DNA of 64,000 bases. It comes from Pseudomonas graminis. GTDB taxonomy: Bacteria > Pseudomonadota > Gammaproteobacteria > Pseudomonadales > Pseudomonadaceae. Below, in pieces: positions 12,201-19,375 of this stretch. The notes under the pieces were generated by a model, which did not search any database, was not told where the DNA came from, and worked only from the letters and a program-made list of their open reading frames with translations. The translations under genes were made by a program, and so were the position numbers. Each line of letters starts with the position of its first letter. Position 1 is the stretch's first letter. The stretch is from the NCBI RefSeq assembly GCF_013201545.1, contig NZ_CP053746.1, positions 1,639,001-1,703,000 of the forward strand, in the 5' to 3' direction.

Positions 12201-13754
12201 CTGGCCGGGAAAGGTAATGATCAGCCGACGCCAGAACAAATCGCTGCCAGCGATGCGTACAAAAAAGTCATGGCTGACTACGGCGTGGGCGGTGACTACC
12301 CTCGCGTGGCTCAGGCCGTAACAGCGGCGCTGCAAGGGTTGGTGGGGGGCGATATCGGCTCAGCCATTGCGGGCGCATCGGCGCCTTACCTGGCACAGGT
12401 CATCAAGAAATCGACTGGCGATAACACCGCGCTCAATATCATGGCCCATGCCGTATTGGGCGCGGTGGTGGCGCAGGCACAAGGCAATTCTGCGGGAGCG
12501 GGGGCTGCAGGAGCTGCGACAGGCGAGCTTATCGCGCACCAACTCTATCCGGGCACGGCAACGGCGGATCTGACGCAGCAGCAAAAAGAAACGGTCTCAG
12601 CGCTGTCGGGCTTGGCGGCAGGGCTGGCTGGGGGGATTGCTGGTGGTGATCTGAGCGGTGCGGTGACGGGCGCGCAGGCGGGAACAAATGCTGTTCAGAA
12701 TAACTACCTGAGCAAAGCGCAGAAAGCCCAGAGAGACAAGGAGATGGAGGGGTGTCCGAGTGTGGTGTGCAGGACAGGCACTGCTACCAAATGGACAGCG
12801 ATTGATATCGCCCAGGATGCCGTTTTTACAGCAGGCATAGCCAAAGGTGCTGTTCTGGGTCTAAACGACACCGTTGATGGCATCGTGCGCACGGCGGGTA
12901 ATCTCACGGAGACTTATTCGGCGCTGAAAGCGGTAGTTGAGAGCGGTGGTGTTTGGGACTCGGTCAAGCAGTCGTACGTCGACCGTATCGATCACTTGCA
13001 AGCGCAGTATGAGGAGGCCGGGGCCAGTGGTGCATTTGAGGCTGGAGCCGAAACTGGAAGGCTGATCAGTGATATGGCTGCGGTTCTTTCAGTCGGTGGT
13101 GGCGCGTTGAAGGGGGGGGCCTTGCTGGCGGAAAAAGTTACGGCTAAGGTTGCTGCCAAGGCAGAGCTGGCGGGTGCGAAAGCAACCCCTTCAGGTTTGG
13201 TTTCTGGAGAAACTGGCTTTGTAGATACCGGTAAAGCTGCTGCTAACGATGCGGATTTCTGGGGTCCAAAAGATAGCCCAGCCCCTATAGTGGGGGGATT
13301 GGATCTTTCGAAGGTTGATGTATTGACCATAAAAGACGCACGCAAGCTTGAGGGCGAAAATAAAGGTTTGATCTTCGTACAAGAACCTCAGGGAGATTTT
13401 AGTAAGCCGTTCGTGAAATTCGAAGCGGGTACAACAGGAGCGTTTTCAGACGTTCTGTCGCAGCGGAAGGCGGTGCCTGCAATTCGGTTTGACAACCCGA
13501 ATCCTAACGGTAACAATTTCGTGAAGTTTGATGGCATTGAGGATTTCAATGGTATTACCTTAATTGACCGAAAAACAGCACTGACATCGTTTGATAAGCA
13601 GATTCAAAGTGTTCAGCGAGTCTCGAATGCGTTGCGACAAAACCCTGGTATCAAAGCAGTTTTTGAATTTCCAAGTCAAAAAGCGGCTGATAGAGCAACT
13701 AATATTTTGATTCAGCAAAATATCAGAAACATTACTGTGAGGGTTGCACCCTGA
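3300..13754 (+). CDS. cdiA: CdiA/TpsA-type filamentous exoprotein with C-terminal toxin
   Basis: A 3484-residue haemagglutinin-repeat effector. An extended signal peptide (about residues 1-49, ending LLAQA) precedes the TPS secretion domain (about 50-260, with NGVPVVNI, GLSHNKFQDYNVG and NPYGVTC). Residues ~380-1600 are degenerate ~20-residue beta-helix repeats rich in LDN and NNQGG. A second repeat block runs at ~2080-2800, followed by a DUF637-like region. The pretoxin segment ends in VQNN (residues 3132-3135), a variant of the VENN motif that marks the toxin junction in CdiA proteins. The last ~349 residues are then the toxin. Near its end D3411 and D3423-x-K3425 could be a PD-(D/E)xK nuclease site (inference). 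Base composition becomes AT-richer from about 13.2 kb, as expected for an exchangeable tip. Confidence 0.93.
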   Translation: MDVRQFAFLARQPSAALKPRDSFFGLPKRGLVLILINALFWQPLLAQAEGIVVSAPGTTVGQAGNGVPVVNIATPNGSGLSHNKFQDYNVGPNGVILNNATGTVANTQLGGYIVGNPNLKGGAANVILNEVTGSNPSQLRGYTEVAGQSAKVIVANPYGVTCSGCGFINTPNVTLTTGKPVLDANGQLKSYQVDGGAVTIDGEGLNASNVDRFDIITRSAKINAQINARELNVIAGRNDVDAQSLTATPRADDGSTKPELTIDSSALGGMYAGAIKLVGTEAGVGVKLDGTLAASGGDIQLDANGRLSMAQAAATGNVRVTAQSVNLADKVYAGTALEVQTQGDLTSSKSLAARDRIALSSGGTLTNRDIIEAGVNSDNTRNVTGDVSLRGKGIINNGASVIASRGLSVDAQTLNNQGGTLSAKQHAQINATSVDNQNKGRILSNNSLTITAGSLQNTQGGLVTSDGALTVSAGDVQNRGGELSSLDTATLTAATLDNFTGLITAGKALSLNVGALNNQNGLITSQGTVAVAGNSLDNRQKGLVAGIGGVQVNVGNTDNRNGELSSRASVSVTGTQLDNSDGGLVIAGSGLNLNVDQLLNRNRGLISSEKLLSVTAGTLANRAGTLSSAGPLTISTRGAVDNQGGRLVTDGSLNLTSASLDNSQNGTLSARESAQITTSDLNNQQGGQLTSAASLTLELNRGQFNNQGGLINAPLLMLNNLKNVNNQGGEISSSQAFTLTADNLDNSNGKLLSNTALTLRIGQALANVKGMIAAASVDAQAATLDNSGGTVTSRGDTLLNVAGQLVNRDQGLLNAANTLTLNSAGVDNQNGSLLGSAIALDFDTATGDLNNAGGLITTAGNLSITHLRDLTNSGGELSSAQSLNLNARTLNNNNGKLISNNLLVLNADQLINQNGLMSGWQGLTVSGANLDNRNNGTLSSRYGDLNATLTGSLLNSGAGALVSQKALTINAGELDNSANGVLSSAAGQTLTVGGLLNNAQGGVIDSAATLSLNAQNLDNTAGSISGGTATTLDLLATLTNTNGKLASGGPLLISRVAQINNQGGQLASQGLLTLLTGGLDNRKRGTLAANDRVNITASGLVQNGSDGLIYSQNADLTLTANRLDNGKGAVQSQNGLTLDVADAIDNQSGKLIAQAGDLNVNAASLDNRGGTLASLKGLLQTRVVGVLRNGYDLNNNRQGGVMQGQTLDLQAGAVDNYGGRISAQDGNGLVTTGNFDNRNGGLYAKSLMRVVGHDFDNSGDNDGQIAAGQIDLDLSGALNNRLGIIESESTLKVRAASLDNQTGRLRALGNTGTTEFAIGGLFDNRNGVLETANTNLALNAGSLQNLGGNVLHVGTGNFGIAPANLNDVGGSLVTQGDLTITQDNWTNSSVIQAGQLTVNVNTLNQTATGQLLGARRFIGNGGNWTTNGLIASDGDLDLTLSGALNSTGRISSLGALNLTAAQANLSETASIAGGGVTSATISGVLNNHGRLTSATDLLINAGTLNNYATLGSGQNLTVTTGALLNDHGLIFSGADMSMRVASLNNSYGDIYSMGNLSVDRDGKGGLADSIINSSASIQSDGDLSLAAAVMRNERAVLTTNDGGVYTASITEMPCRRGADYAGDCDGGKVNHLWEVVQRDKLEVLQASAASLISAGRNITLTGGQLLNSSSSIGAAGMINITVNNLTNTGIETGETETWRLFRSERTRDASDWYALAADFNRKYSVGGAAYNPNDLGGLEAAMAAFIGTTEKESVSLRRVTKIATGDQRYAGIIQAGGAATVVTQNNIDNTVVRPGYTYVGAGAKTGTDATGASGATGYSTRITLNQQLPPDLAQQQINPLSLPGFTLPSGQGGLFRLSGQSASAPASTAPQGWTLSGGTVDRAPASAPIVPGSSTSADGVVINRVQGLPDSLFVSNPQKYLIETNPALTNLGQFLSSDYLLSKLGYDPDQAQKRLGDGFYEQRLIQQAIIARTGQRFIDGLTSDTAMFQYLMDNAIGSKQALNLSVGVSLTAEQVAALTHDIVWMENATVAGQQVLVPVLYLAQANNRLAPNGALITGSDLNLVSGTDLNNVGTLRATNNLAASAGRNMVNSGLTEAGNRLDLLAGNSLTNRAGGIIAGRDVSVGAISGDVLNERSVTSHQSSSGYRTERTDFVDNAARIEAANSLTLQAGRDVNSTGGALKSGTDTRIQAGRDVNLATAEQRTANSVGTRSRSSSVAQYGTVVEAGRDFQVVAARDISAIGSQLNATRDLAMVANGNLNLASAANEQHSASNSKKVTQQEDHVQQVGTSLVAGDNLSLSAGNDLALSASRASAGKEAYLYAGNDLALNAAQNSDYSYYRKTKTSSGLLSSSSKTRIDSSNQISQQGSSISADTVVVRAGRDIGTVASDVVSTNATSLIAGRNVVIDGATETFEQSHSSSTKKSGLLSTGGIGVTLGSSSNKNTFTSSTETTRASNIGSVLGSVDVQAGKDLTIRGSDVVAGKDISLIGQNVSVLASENNNRSEQTAKSKTSGLTLALSGTVGSAVDSAYKTAKQAENEDDSRLSALQGVKAGLTGVQAWQAAQQDGGMTGDNAAQFVGISLSVGSQKSESRQTQEQTLSQGSSLTAGNNLTIVADGNGTPGEAGDIHVQGSKLQAGNEMRLAAEHDILLEAAANNQKLDGKNNSSGGALGISLGVGSEGGGLSVFANANKGTGNEKGTGTTWTETTLNAGRQVSLVSGRDTALKGAQVSADKITATVGRDLTLQSLQDTDDYKSKQTDVSGGISFAIIGSGGSANLSVSKSKIDSNYKSVQEQTGLFGGKGGYQIDVGNHTQLDGSVIASTASPDKNRLSTGTLGWSVLKNKADYTSQLQSASVSSGSDGTNAFISNMPTGTLIAFNHGDSASGTTSSAISNGTLDIRDPANQQQDVATLSHDVDHANDSISPIFDKEKEQKRLRQVQLIADIGAQTVDIVHTQGELNAKEAGRKELAGKGNDQPTPEQIAASDAYKKVMADYGVGGDYPRVAQAVTAALQGLVGGDIGSAIAGASAPYLAQVIKKSTGDNTALNIMAHAVLGAVVAQAQGNSAGAGAAGAATGELIAHQLYPGTATADLTQQQKETVSALSGLAAGLAGGIAGGDLSGAVTGAQAGTNAVQNNYLSKAQKAQRDKEMEGCPSVVCRTGTATKWTAIDIAQDAVFTAGIAKGAVLGLNDTVDGIVRTAGNLTETYSALKAVVESGGVWDSVKQSYVDRIDHLQAQYEEAGASGAFEAGAETGRLISDMAAVLSVGGGALKGGALLAEKVTAKVAAKAELAGAKATPSGLVSGETGFVDTGKAAANDADFWGPKDSPAPIVGGLDLSKVDVLTIKDARKLEGENKGLIFVQEPQGDFSKPFVKFEAGTTGAFSDVLSQRKAVPAIRFDNPNPNGNNFVKFDGIEDFNGITLIDRKTALTSFDKQIQSVQRVSNALRQNPGIKAVFEFPSQKAADRATNILIQQNIRNITVRVAP
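4400..7900 (+). repeat. Tandem degenerate haemagglutinin-type repeats inside cdiA
   Basis: Repeating units of about 60-65 bp encode short beta-helix coils with recurring LDN, NNQGG and LTSxG patterns. DNA words such as AACAACCAGGGCGG recur. These are coding repeats, not a CRISPR or satellite array. Confidence 0.8.
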
Positions 13755-14422
13755 TGACTACGCATAAGCTTGAATTTCGTCACAGGCCAAAATTTTCAGA
13801 GCCTATTGAAAAACGGCACGAAATTTTTTTGGAAAAGTTGTCCGGCTTAGGCAAGCCTTGGGATTTGGCGGGTGCTGTAGAAGTTCCCGATATTGAAGAC
13901 GAGCTTGTTATTTCTGTTTCTTTAGATAAGGTTCTTCCAAAGGGAATAAAAGGCCGAATTGTATATTCTCTTAGAAGTGAAAAATATCTAGAAGATGATG
14001 CTCAATTTGATGACTCTCTATTCGTTGACTTTTCGATTGCTAAAACTGATTATTCGGACTTGTTAAAGAGGGTTTTCCCTGCGTACGTACAGGCCTTTGG
14101 TGCCTATAGAGCCGCGCTGCATGATTGGTCGGTTACTAGAAGCGACTGGCCGGCAGTAGTAGCTGCATGCGATGCTACGAAAAAAGATGTTAACGGGAGA
14201 GATGGTGTTTTTCGTATAAACGCGGTCAATTATTTTGATGAGGAGTTGTGCCTTCGCGCATTTGGGAAAAGTCCTCAACAGATTATTAGCTGTCTCAAGG
14301 GGCACGTTGAGGAAGCGTCGGAGTTGGACGGAGGTGTGTTGATTGTTGTTAGCTATACGCCGCTGTCTACCAGCGAGATAGCTACTGCTGGAGAGCGACT
14401 AAAAAAGCTTTTGGTTGAGTGA
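13754..14422 (+). CDS. cdiI: Probable CDI immunity protein for the expressed toxin
   Basis: A 222-residue, acidic, cytoplasmic protein with no signal peptide. Its ATG overlaps the cdiA stop (TGATG), the tight coupling usual for cdiA-cdiI pairs. I do not recognise the family. The assignment rests on position: it directly follows the toxin tip and is as AT-rich as the tip. Expected role is to bind and neutralise the toxin delivered by sister cells. It might instead be an unrelated small gene acquired with the tip, but the overlap argues against that. Confidence 0.75.
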   Translation: MTTHKLEFRHRPKFSEPIEKRHEIFLEKLSGLGKPWDLAGAVEVPDIEDELVISVSLDKVLPKGIKGRIVYSLRSEKYLEDDAQFDDSLFVDFSIAKTDYSDLLKRVFPAYVQAFGAYRAALHDWSVTRSDWPAVVAACDATKKDVNGRDGVFRINAVNYFDEELCLRAFGKSPQQIISCLKGHVEEASELDGGVLIVVSYTPLSTSEIATAGERLKKLLVE

Positions 14423-14730
14423 TGCGGGGGGTTAGGTCCAAAAGCGCAGGGCGAACTGGCGCACTCTCAATGCTGACGACTTGTCGCCCTGCGTGCGGTA
14501 CGCATGTGATCTCCAAGCCCGATAAGCCCGCCCAATGGAAAAGTGTACCGATGGGGCTGCCTATTTAAAACTGTAAGTCTTGGTTTCGGATGAAGAAGTT
14601 TGCTTGCTAGTTGGATAAAACATGCATGGATAGATGGTGAATAGCCTTTGTAGGAATATCATTAATACCAGCCTCGCGCCGCGTTTTTGCACCGTATCCC
14701 CACCCACCCAGTAGCCTTCTTGCACTAAAG
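14423..14730. other. Junction region between immunity gene and displaced toxin module
   Basis: About 300 bp without a credible gene. It ends abruptly at about 14731, where the sequence becomes homologous to cdiA from 11841 onwards. This looks like the scar of a recombination or insertion event. Confidence 0.5.
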
Positions 14731-15349
14731 CTGCCAGTTGCAGAGCGCGAGCCTCATCAATGGCAGCGATGGCACCAATGGTTTCATCAGCAATATGCCC
14801 ACCGGCACGTTGATCGCCTTCAACCATGGCGACAGTGCCAGCGGCACGACCTCATCGGCCATTTCCAACGGCACTCTCGACATTCGCGACCCTGCCAAAC
14901 AGCAGCAGGACGTTGCGACGCTGAGCCACGATGTTGAACACGCCAACGACAGCATCAGCCCCATCTTCGATAAGGAGAAGGAGCAGAAGCGTCTGCGGCA
15001 GGTGCAGTTGATTGCGGATATTGGCACTCAGACAGTAGACATCGTGCGGACCCAAGGTCAGATCGATGCCGATAAAGAGGCGCGTGCTGAACTTGATAAG
15101 CGTGGCGTCAAGGAGCCTGGAAAAGATGCTAAAAAAGAGGAGGTCGAAGCCTACCAGCAGCAGCTGATTGCCACTGATGCTTACAAACGGATCATGGCTG
15201 ACTACGGGGTCAGCGGGAATTACCCACGTGTCGCACAGGCGGTGACAGCGGCATTGCAAAGGGCTGGTTGGGGGCGATATCGGCTCAGCTATTGCGGGCG
15301 CATCGGCGCCTTACCTGGCACAAGTGATCAAAAAATCGACTGGCGATAA
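14731..15349 (+). pseudogene. Displaced copy of the cdiA pretoxin region (frameshifted, no start)
   Basis: From 14731 the DNA repeats cdiA bases 11841 onward at high identity. The encoded protein segment contains the same NMPTGTLIAFNHGDSASGT stretch as CdiA. It lacks a proper start, a signal and a TPS domain. A single extra A in the run ending at 15260 shifts the frame relative to cdiA (CdiA reads ALQGLVGGDI; this copy reads ALQRAGWGRY). The homology then continues in the frame of the following ORF. A short divergent indel near 15055-15180 also distinguishes the copies. It is a silent cassette that could act as a recombination donor for changing the CdiA tip. Confidence 0.8.
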
Positions 15350-16589
15350 CACTGCGCTCAATATCATGGCCCATGCGGTAATGGGTGCGGTGGTGGCGCA
15401 GGCACAAGGCAATTCTGCAGGGGCGGGGGCTGCGGGAGCTGCGACAGGCGAGCTCATCGCGCGCCGACTTTATCCGGGCACGGCAACGGCGGATCTGACG
15501 CAGGAGCAAAAAGAAACGGTCTCAGCGCTGTCTGGCTTGGCGGCAGGGCTGGCTGGGGGGATTGCTGGTGGTGACCTGAGCGGTGCAGTGACGGGCGCGC
15601 AGGCGGGGACAAATGCTGTTCAGAACAACCTACTCTCGAACACGTACGGTGTCGAACGGCTGGACAAGACGAGTCTGGCGCTCTATGAAAAGCTTAAAGC
15701 CGCCGGGATCGGAAGCATTGATGAATTGCAGAAGCGGTTCACTGGCTGTGCTGGCGATGGTGAGTGTGAGCGCGGCATTCGCAATGCATATCGACAGCAG
15801 GAAAAACAGGCAGGGGAAACACTCGTCGGACTCTATAAGGCCGGCAAGTTGAGTCAGGAAGAACTTGCTGTCCTCGTCACGGACTACTCCATCGCCATGA
15901 TGGCTGGGGCCAAGGAAGGGCAGCTGAGTTCCGATTCTGGGGGCTATGGCGACATTTATTCCCTGTCCGGGATTGATTGGACTCCGATGGGTGTGATCGG
16001 TAATCCCTATCTGGATGCGATCAAAAAGAGTGGACAAATTGCGCAGTGGAGACGAGAGGGGCTAAGCGAAGAAAAAATCAATGAGCTAGCCCACAAAAGT
16101 GGTTTGGTCGACTCGATGTTGGTACCGGTGGATGTTCCTGGTATTTTGAATATCGTGGATAATGGCGCATCCAAGGAAGATGTTCTAAGATCTGTGTTAG
16201 TGGCGGGGTTTGGCAAGCTCGCGAAAGATAGTGCAAAAGCAAAAGGCCAGATTGCACCTGAGGTAATTAGTCCTACTTATCGAGAGCTTCAGGGATTGAA
16301 TAACGGATTCCAAGCGCATCACATCTTGCCTCAATATTTGGGGAAGATGCTGGGATATACGAAAAATGACATGCTGGATTACCCAGCGACTCTAATTACC
16401 CAGTACTCTCATACGGGAAAGGTGAATCCTGATGCTATGCATAAAGCTATCAGTAAATATTTGCCTCCCATGGTAGGCGGTAAGCCGGCTACGTATACTT
16501 CCGGTCAAATAAGCTCGGGGTTGCAAAAAGCTTATGGCGATATAGGGCGGCCCGAATTGTTTGACTCAATAAAGCATCTGATTAAATAG
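15324..16589 (+). CDS. Orphan CdiA C-terminal module with AHH/HNH-type nuclease toxin
   Basis: 421 residues from a GTG that has no visible ribosome binding site, so it may not be translated by itself. Residues 1-102 match the CdiA pretoxin region and end in VQNN (99-102), after which the sequence is unrelated to the expressed tip. Near the end AHHILPQ (H332, H333) is the hallmark of the AHH branch of the HNH/endonuclease VII toxin superfamily, so the likely activity is nucleic-acid cleavage (inference). The next gene starts 10 bp downstream and is the probable cognate immunity protein. The module is typical of orphan cdiA-CT/cdiI pairs parked behind a main locus. Confidence 0.72.
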   Translation: MIKKSTGDNTALNIMAHAVMGAVVAQAQGNSAGAGAAGAATGELIARRLYPGTATADLTQEQKETVSALSGLAAGLAGGIAGGDLSGAVTGAQAGTNAVQNNLLSNTYGVERLDKTSLALYEKLKAAGIGSIDELQKRFTGCAGDGECERGIRNAYRQQEKQAGETLVGLYKAGKLSQEELAVLVTDYSIAMMAGAKEGQLSSDSGGYGDIYSLSGIDWTPMGVIGNPYLDAIKKSGQIAQWRREGLSEEKINELAHKSGLVDSMLVPVDVPGILNIVDNGASKEDVLRSVLVAGFGKLAKDSAKAKGQIAPEVISPTYRELQGLNNGFQAHHILPQYLGKMLGYTKNDMLDYPATLITQYSHTGKVNPDAMHKAISKYLPPMVGGKPATYTSGQISSGLQKAYGDIGRPELFDSIKHLIK

Positions 16590-16599
16590 GTATGCAAGC

Positions 16600-17046
16600 A
16601 TGACTGATAAGCAGATATATGAATTAGCCATTGATGATCTTGCTTGTTTTGGTGTTTGGTACTTTCCTATGGATGAATCTGCGGAAGATGAGTTAACAGT
16701 CCGCCCTCTCCTTGATAAGGAAACTTGTACTGACGCTCAAATAATCGTTCGCGCTAGTTTTGTTGGGGGAGATGATTCTAGTTACTTTGGCTATCTGTAC
16801 TGGGATAGCAGTGGGGAAGTTGAGTACTTGAAGCCTGTCATTCTTCTTGAAGATGGCTCATTTGTTACATTCTGGAATGGGATGGTTGAACCTTCTTGGG
16901 TAGACTACTCTGCAAGAGCTCAAGAGTTAAGGAGCGGACTTCCTTTTTCATATGTTTCAGATTCTCTGCTCGAGCTGCCTGAAATTTCAGGAAAGCTTGA
17001 GGGGCTATATTATCTAGATGGAGATCACATTTCCTGGAAAAGTTGA
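16600..17046 (+). CDS. Probable immunity protein of the orphan AHH nuclease module
   Basis: A 148-residue acidic cytoplasmic protein, AT-rich, starting 10 bp after the orphan toxin with no membrane or signal segment. I do not recognise the family. Its role is inferred from position only. Keeping it alone would protect the cell from neighbours carrying this toxin. Confidence 0.62.
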   Translation: MTDKQIYELAIDDLACFGVWYFPMDESAEDELTVRPLLDKETCTDAQIIVRASFVGGDDSSYFGYLYWDSSGEVEYLKPVILLEDGSFVTFWNGMVEPSWVDYSARAQELRSGLPFSYVSDSLLELPEISGKLEGLYYLDGDHISWKS

Positions 17047-17562
17047 TGGTGCAAAAAAGCAGGTGACGCTGCTAAAAAGTTAGATGATGTTCTAGTTCCC
17101 ATCGTGACATTCCCTAGGTAAGTCGATGGTGCAAAAAAAAGCACTGGCGGTACTGTGAAAAGGTAGATGATCTTGCCGCTACTGGTATACCGGTTAGTAC
17201 AACACCCCAAAAATCAGAAATGATGTCGGCGCTGATCTTGGTGCTGGAGCGCGCTTAAAGCTCAGTTATACAAATAGGAAAGAATTCCTTTACGGTACTT
17301 CAGGTAGAGTTAGTCCAAGTTGGTGTTTGCAAAGCATATGCGGCGTGGAAGTGAAGGACTACAACATTGCAAAAAATAAAAACGGGCTGATTAGCAATGC
17401 TTCCAAAAAAGCCATCCAGCGAGCTGAAATTTACCGAAGGGAATGCAGCAGCAAGTCGTTATTGATATTCGAGAGCAAGCTGTTACGCCTGTGCAACGGG
17501 CGCAATTTTTTCGTGGAATAGTTAAGAAGTCAAATGGAGCCATGAGGTCTCTCATCCATTAG
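17043..17562 (+). pseudogene. Decayed CdiA toxin tip with PD-(D/E)xK-like core
   Basis: Translated piecewise, this stretch gives two related linker remnants (AGDAAKKLDD near 17055-17085 and a similar KKVDD segment near 17155-17170). A toxin core follows: GTSGRVSPSWC, then GVEVKDYNIAKN (E-V-K at 17348-17356), then SNASKKAIQRAE. After a one-base loss near 17427-17431 the homologous frame continues as NLPKGMQQQVVIDIREQAVT and ends at a TAG at 17560-17562. At least one more stop or frameshift lies near 17190-17200. The pattern resembles nuclease tips of filamentous haemagglutinins, where the EVK is part of a PD-(D/E)xK site. The toxin is clearly dead. Confidence 0.68.
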
Positions 17563-17574
17563 GTTTAAAACAGA

Positions 17575-17931
17575 ATGAAAAACGTAGGTGTTCTTGCAGA
17601 GATGACAATAGATGTCTTAGGTCCAGCCTCTGACGTTGACTGTTTTTTCAAGTCAGTAGTGTTTTTTCTTGAGGACGGCCAAAGAGGTAGTAAGTATCCC
17701 TCGGTTACAGAGAAGCTTTATTGCCGCTCTTTAGGTAAAAACGAATTGGCTGAATTGAAGGTAGATTTAGAGAATGTAAGAGCGGAGTTTAATGGCATTA
17801 TTGCGGACAGCTTTAACATAAGCGCTTTCGGGGTGGACGAGAAAAATACCCGTTTGCTTCTGAATGGTAATACTCTGGCTGAAGTCAACTGCATCCCTTC
17901 TGCACCCACCCTGACGACCTACGGTCAATGA
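17575..17931 (+). CDS. Intact immunity-like protein left behind the decayed toxin (possible Imm70-like)
   Basis: A 118-residue soluble protein starting 13 bp after the end of the toxin remnant. The segment FFKSVVFFLEDGQRGSKYP followed by a short helical region recalls, from memory, the Imm70 immunity family; this needs a profile search. The reading frame is clean although its toxin is frameshifted, which fits selection for protection rather than attack. Alternative: an unrelated small protein. Confidence 0.6.
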   Translation: MKNVGVLAEMTIDVLGPASDVDCFFKSVVFFLEDGQRGSKYPSVTEKLYCRSLGKNELAELKVDLENVRAEFNGIIADSFNISAFGVDEKNTRLLLNGNTLAEVNCIPSAPTLTTYGQ

Positions 17932-17988
17932 GGCTCAAGGTTTCCCTCGCCGCGTCGATAGCTTCTCAAGTCACTGCGAGCGGCCCCC

Positions 17989-19305
17989 ATGTTTAATACC
18001 CGGTTAAAAGACAAAATCCAGCAATTGGAAAAACGGCTGGGGGCCCTTGAGCAGGTCAAGGCAACGCTGGATCTCGAAACCGTATCCGTCACGTTGGATG
18101 CGGGAGGCGTCATCCTGGAGGTGAATGCTCTGTTTGAAACAGAGCTGGGATATACCCAGGCTGAATTGTCCGGTCGTGCCCTGCGTGAATTCAGTCCTTC
18201 TGAACTGAGCGGTGACGTACATCAGCGTCGGGCTCTGGATGCAGTTGCCCAGGGCAAGCATTACAGCGGCACGTTGCGCCTGTGCAGCCGTGAAGGTCGA
18301 CACGTCTGGCTACGAGCAATGGTCATACCCTTCGCAGGTGACAGCGGGCGGGTCGAACGCATCGTTTTGTATTCAAGCGTGCTGACGAGGACTATTGAAG
18401 CCTCTAGGGAGAACGAAGCACTGGTGGGGGCTCTGATGCGCTCCACTGCCGTTATCGAGTTTTCTCTGGATGGGCTAGTGCTGACAGCCAATCAGAATTT
18501 TCTGGACGCTATGGGCTATACGCTTCCCCAAATCCTGGGCAAGCACCACCGAATCTTTTGCGTGCCATCCGACGCTCAGTCAGAAGAATACGATCGGTTT
18601 TGGCAGACCCTTAGACAGGCATCCTATGTCGCGGGAAGGTTTTGTCGGGTGGATAAATCTGGCAACGAGGTATGGCTGGAGGCGTCCTACAACCCAATCG
18701 TGGATGCCAATGGCAAGCTGTACAAGATTGCCAAATTAGCCTCCGTTATCACCGACCAGGTCATCCGTGAGCGCGCTGTATCCGAGGCAGCCGGCATGGC
18801 CCACGGCACGTCGGTCCGAACCAATGCCAGCGCACAGCAAGGCCGCGAAGTCATTCAGAACACCGTCACGACCCTCAATACGCTTTCGGCATTGATGGAA
18901 GATGCTGCCCATGGCATTGAAGCACTGGATGCCCAGAGCCAGGAAATCGGCACCATCGTCAAAACCATTGGCAGCATCGCTGACCAGACCAATCTGTTGG
19001 CCTTGAACGCAGCGATCGAAGCCGCACGTGCCGGGGAACAGGGCCGGGGTTTTGCTGTGGTCGCCGACGAGGTCAGAAACCTGGCCCTTCGAACCACTAA
19101 AGCGACCGCGGAAATCTTCGAGGTCGTGAAAAACAACCAGGTTCTGGCGTCCAGCGCCGTGACCATGATCGGTAAAAGCAGGCAGCAGGCCGGCGCGGCG
19201 CTGGATTTGGCCAGTGAGGCGGACGAGGTGATCAAGGACATTCAGCAAGGTGCCAACAGTGTTGTGGTTGCCGTTGAGCAGTTCTCGGGTCAAGCCGGGC
19301 AGTAA
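17989..19305 (+). CDS. Soluble PAS-PAS methyl-accepting chemotaxis protein (BdlA-like architecture)
   Basis: 438 residues without any transmembrane segment. A short N-terminal coiled coil ([16 protein letters not shown]) is followed by two PAS domains (about 25-140 and 150-265), the second with HHRIFC and an NPIVDANGK end typical of Aer/BdlA-type PAS. A compact MCP signalling domain then carries the conserved hairpin tip ([20 protein letters not shown] and [12 protein letters not shown]), which contacts CheA/CheW. The layout matches BdlA, a cytoplasmic sensor linked to biofilm dispersal in Pseudomonas. The signalled input is unknown. It is downstream of and unrelated to the CDI array. Confidence 0.88.
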   Translation: MFNTRLKDKIQQLEKRLGALEQVKATLDLETVSVTLDAGGVILEVNALFETELGYTQAELSGRALREFSPSELSGDVHQRRALDAVAQGKHYSGTLRLCSREGRHVWLRAMVIPFAGDSGRVERIVLYSSVLTRTIEASRENEALVGALMRSTAVIEFSLDGLVLTANQNFLDAMGYTLPQILGKHHRIFCVPSDAQSEEYDRFWQTLRQASYVAGRFCRVDKSGNEVWLEASYNPIVDANGKLYKIAKLASVITDQVIRERAVSEAAGMAHGTSVRTNASAQQGREVIQNTVTTLNTLSALMEDAAHGIEALDAQSQEIGTIVKTIGSIADQTNLLALNAAIEAARAGEQGRGFAVVADEVRNLALRTTKATAEIFEVVKNNQVLASSAVTMIGKSRQQAGAALDLASEADEVIKDIQQGANSVVVAVEQFSGQAGQ

Positions 19306-19375
19306 TGGTTGCTGCAATGCTTCACGTCTGCACCTCTCAGTGACCCCAAGGTAAAGCGCGATCCAGGTGATCTTT

